This document shows, piece by piece, positions 5,569-6,065 of a stretch of 6,065 nucleotides of DNA; the stretch's first letter is position 1; every line of letters starts with the position of its first letter. A program made the position numbers and the translations under genes. The stretch is from positions 1-6,065 of the forward strand of contig JBEKGZ010000099.1 in assembly GCA_050012535.1 (NCBI GenBank), read 5' to 3'. Below the pieces are notes generated by a model. The model was not told the origin of the DNA and ran no database searches. It saw nothing but the letters and a program-made list of their open reading frames with translations. The stretch is from CAVPLU01 sp050012535 (GTDB lineage: Archaea > Thermoproteota > Bathyarchaeia > 40CM-2-53-6).

Positions 5569-5594
5569 AGCTACCCGCACCCTAGCTCTGCCTG
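5562..5594. terminator. 12-bp hairpin between convergent genes, containing both stop codons
   Basis: CAGGTAGAGCTA (5562-5573) pairs with TAGCTCTGCCTG (5583-5594) around a 9-nt loop, with a single G-U pair in plus-strand RNA (an A-C mismatch in the minus transcript). The TAG of the membrane-protein gene (5566-5568) is in the left arm, and the minus-strand TAG (5584-5582) straddles loop and right arm. No T-run follows on either side. A role as 3'-end stabiliser or two-way terminator is inferred. Confidence 0.4.
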
Positions 5595-6052
5595 ACACCA
5601 CTCCTACACACTCCTACATAGAGGATTTCTAGGATTTGATCGAGTGCAAACTCTGCACGACGGCATCGTGCATATAGACTTTCCTCTTCTATCTCTTCGA
5701 AGATCTCCCGGGTGGCGACATCTCCTTCTTTCTGTGCTATGTCCATTATCTCCTTGTACATTGTGATTGCTTCAAGCTCGGCCTTGACATCGAAGTTGAG
5801 CATCTCTACGAGCTTATCGCCCACGTTAATCATGCTCGGTTTGGTTGTTGGTTTTCCTCCGAGATACCAGAGTCGCTCGGCGATCTTCTCAGCGTGTTTC
5901 ATTTCCGCGATAGCTGTCTTCTTGAGTTCCTCGGTAACCGCGAAGTGTTCGACGCCTTTCCACTGAACGTGCTGCCACATATATTGGATCGAGACCTGCA
6001 GTTCCCTAGCGATCGCTTGGTTCAACATATCTAGAAGCTTTGCACTTGCCAT
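5582..6052 (-). CDS. bacterioferritin-like (ferritin superfamily) protein, probable 3' frameshift
   Basis: Ferritin-like four-helix proteins oxidise Fe(II) at a di-iron site and store or detoxify iron. Helix A is MLNQAIARELQVSIQYMWQH with ligand Glu17, helix B has EMKHAEKIAERL with Glu50 and His53, a GGKPTTKP loop follows, and helix C has DVKAELEAITMYKEI with Glu92 or Glu94 as ligand. Up to residue 124 this fits the archaeal bacterioferritin type closely. After EEIEEE the called frame reads SLYARCRRAEFALDQ and on to residue 156, with no EExxH motif, and is longer than the usual 140-145 aa. Dropping one A from the AAA at 5682-5680 gives EEE-VYMHDAVVQSLHSIKS and a stop at 5631-5629, a 140-aa protein with a plausible helix D. 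So the gene is probably frameshifted, or the read has an error. The ATG at 6052 matches family starts; no strong ribosome binding site is visible, and the promoter lies off the window. Confidence 0.85.
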   Translation of the reverse strand: MASAKLLDMLNQAIARELQVSIQYMWQHVQWKGVEHFAVTEELKKTAIAEMKHAEKIAERLWYLGGKPTTKPSMINVGDKLVEMLNFDVKAELEAITMYKEIMDIAQKEGDVATREIFEEIEEESLYARCRRAEFALDQILEILYVGVCRSGVRQS

Positions 6053-6065
6053 AACTCGCTCAGCC

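Overview
The window looks archaeal. It encodes TiaS, an enzyme known only from archaea. It also carries a stand-alone RAM (Lrp-type ligand-binding) protein of the TACK/thaumarchaeal kind and a tRNA gene interrupted by three introns with bulge-helix-bulge (BHB) splice sites. Initiation codons include GTG and TTG. A lineage in or near Thaumarchaeota/Bathyarchaeota is my inference; no rRNA or other marker settles it.

Layout, left to right. (1) Positions 1-120 may hold the start of a minus-strand gene running off the left edge, followed by a featureless spacer. (2) 353-1885 (minus) is a fused NAD(P)H-hydrate epimerase/dehydratase, a metabolite-repair enzyme. (3) A 168-bp divergent promoter region rich in palindromes separates it from a small RAM-domain protein (2054-2290, plus), followed after 53 bp by tiaS (2344-3660, plus). 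(4) 3661-4677 has no intact protein gene. On the minus strand it holds an initiator tRNA-Met gene (3816-3961) that becomes a standard cloverleaf only when introns of 15, 22 and 30 nt are removed. On the plus strand it holds a decayed fragment resembling an IS5-family transposase (about 4164-4505). (5) 4678-5568 (plus) is a multi-pass membrane protein with a Pro/Met/Ala-rich linker and a C-terminal zinc ribbon. (6) It converges on a bacterioferritin-like gene (5582-6052, minus) whose last helix appears frameshifted. A 12-bp hairpin lies between the two and contains both stop codons.

The genes are mostly housekeeping: cofactor repair, tRNA decoding, iron storage and translation initiation. No defence system, CRISPR array or prophage is visible. 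The most striking element is the three-intron initiator tRNA. Its third intron lies inside the 3' acceptor strand between positions 71 and 72, leaving a terminal exon of five nucleotides: U72, A73 and an encoded CCA. TiaS modifies one CAU-anticodon tRNA (Ile2) and must ignore the CAU-anticodon initiator encoded 155 bp away; the adjacency is observed, and any functional link is speculation.
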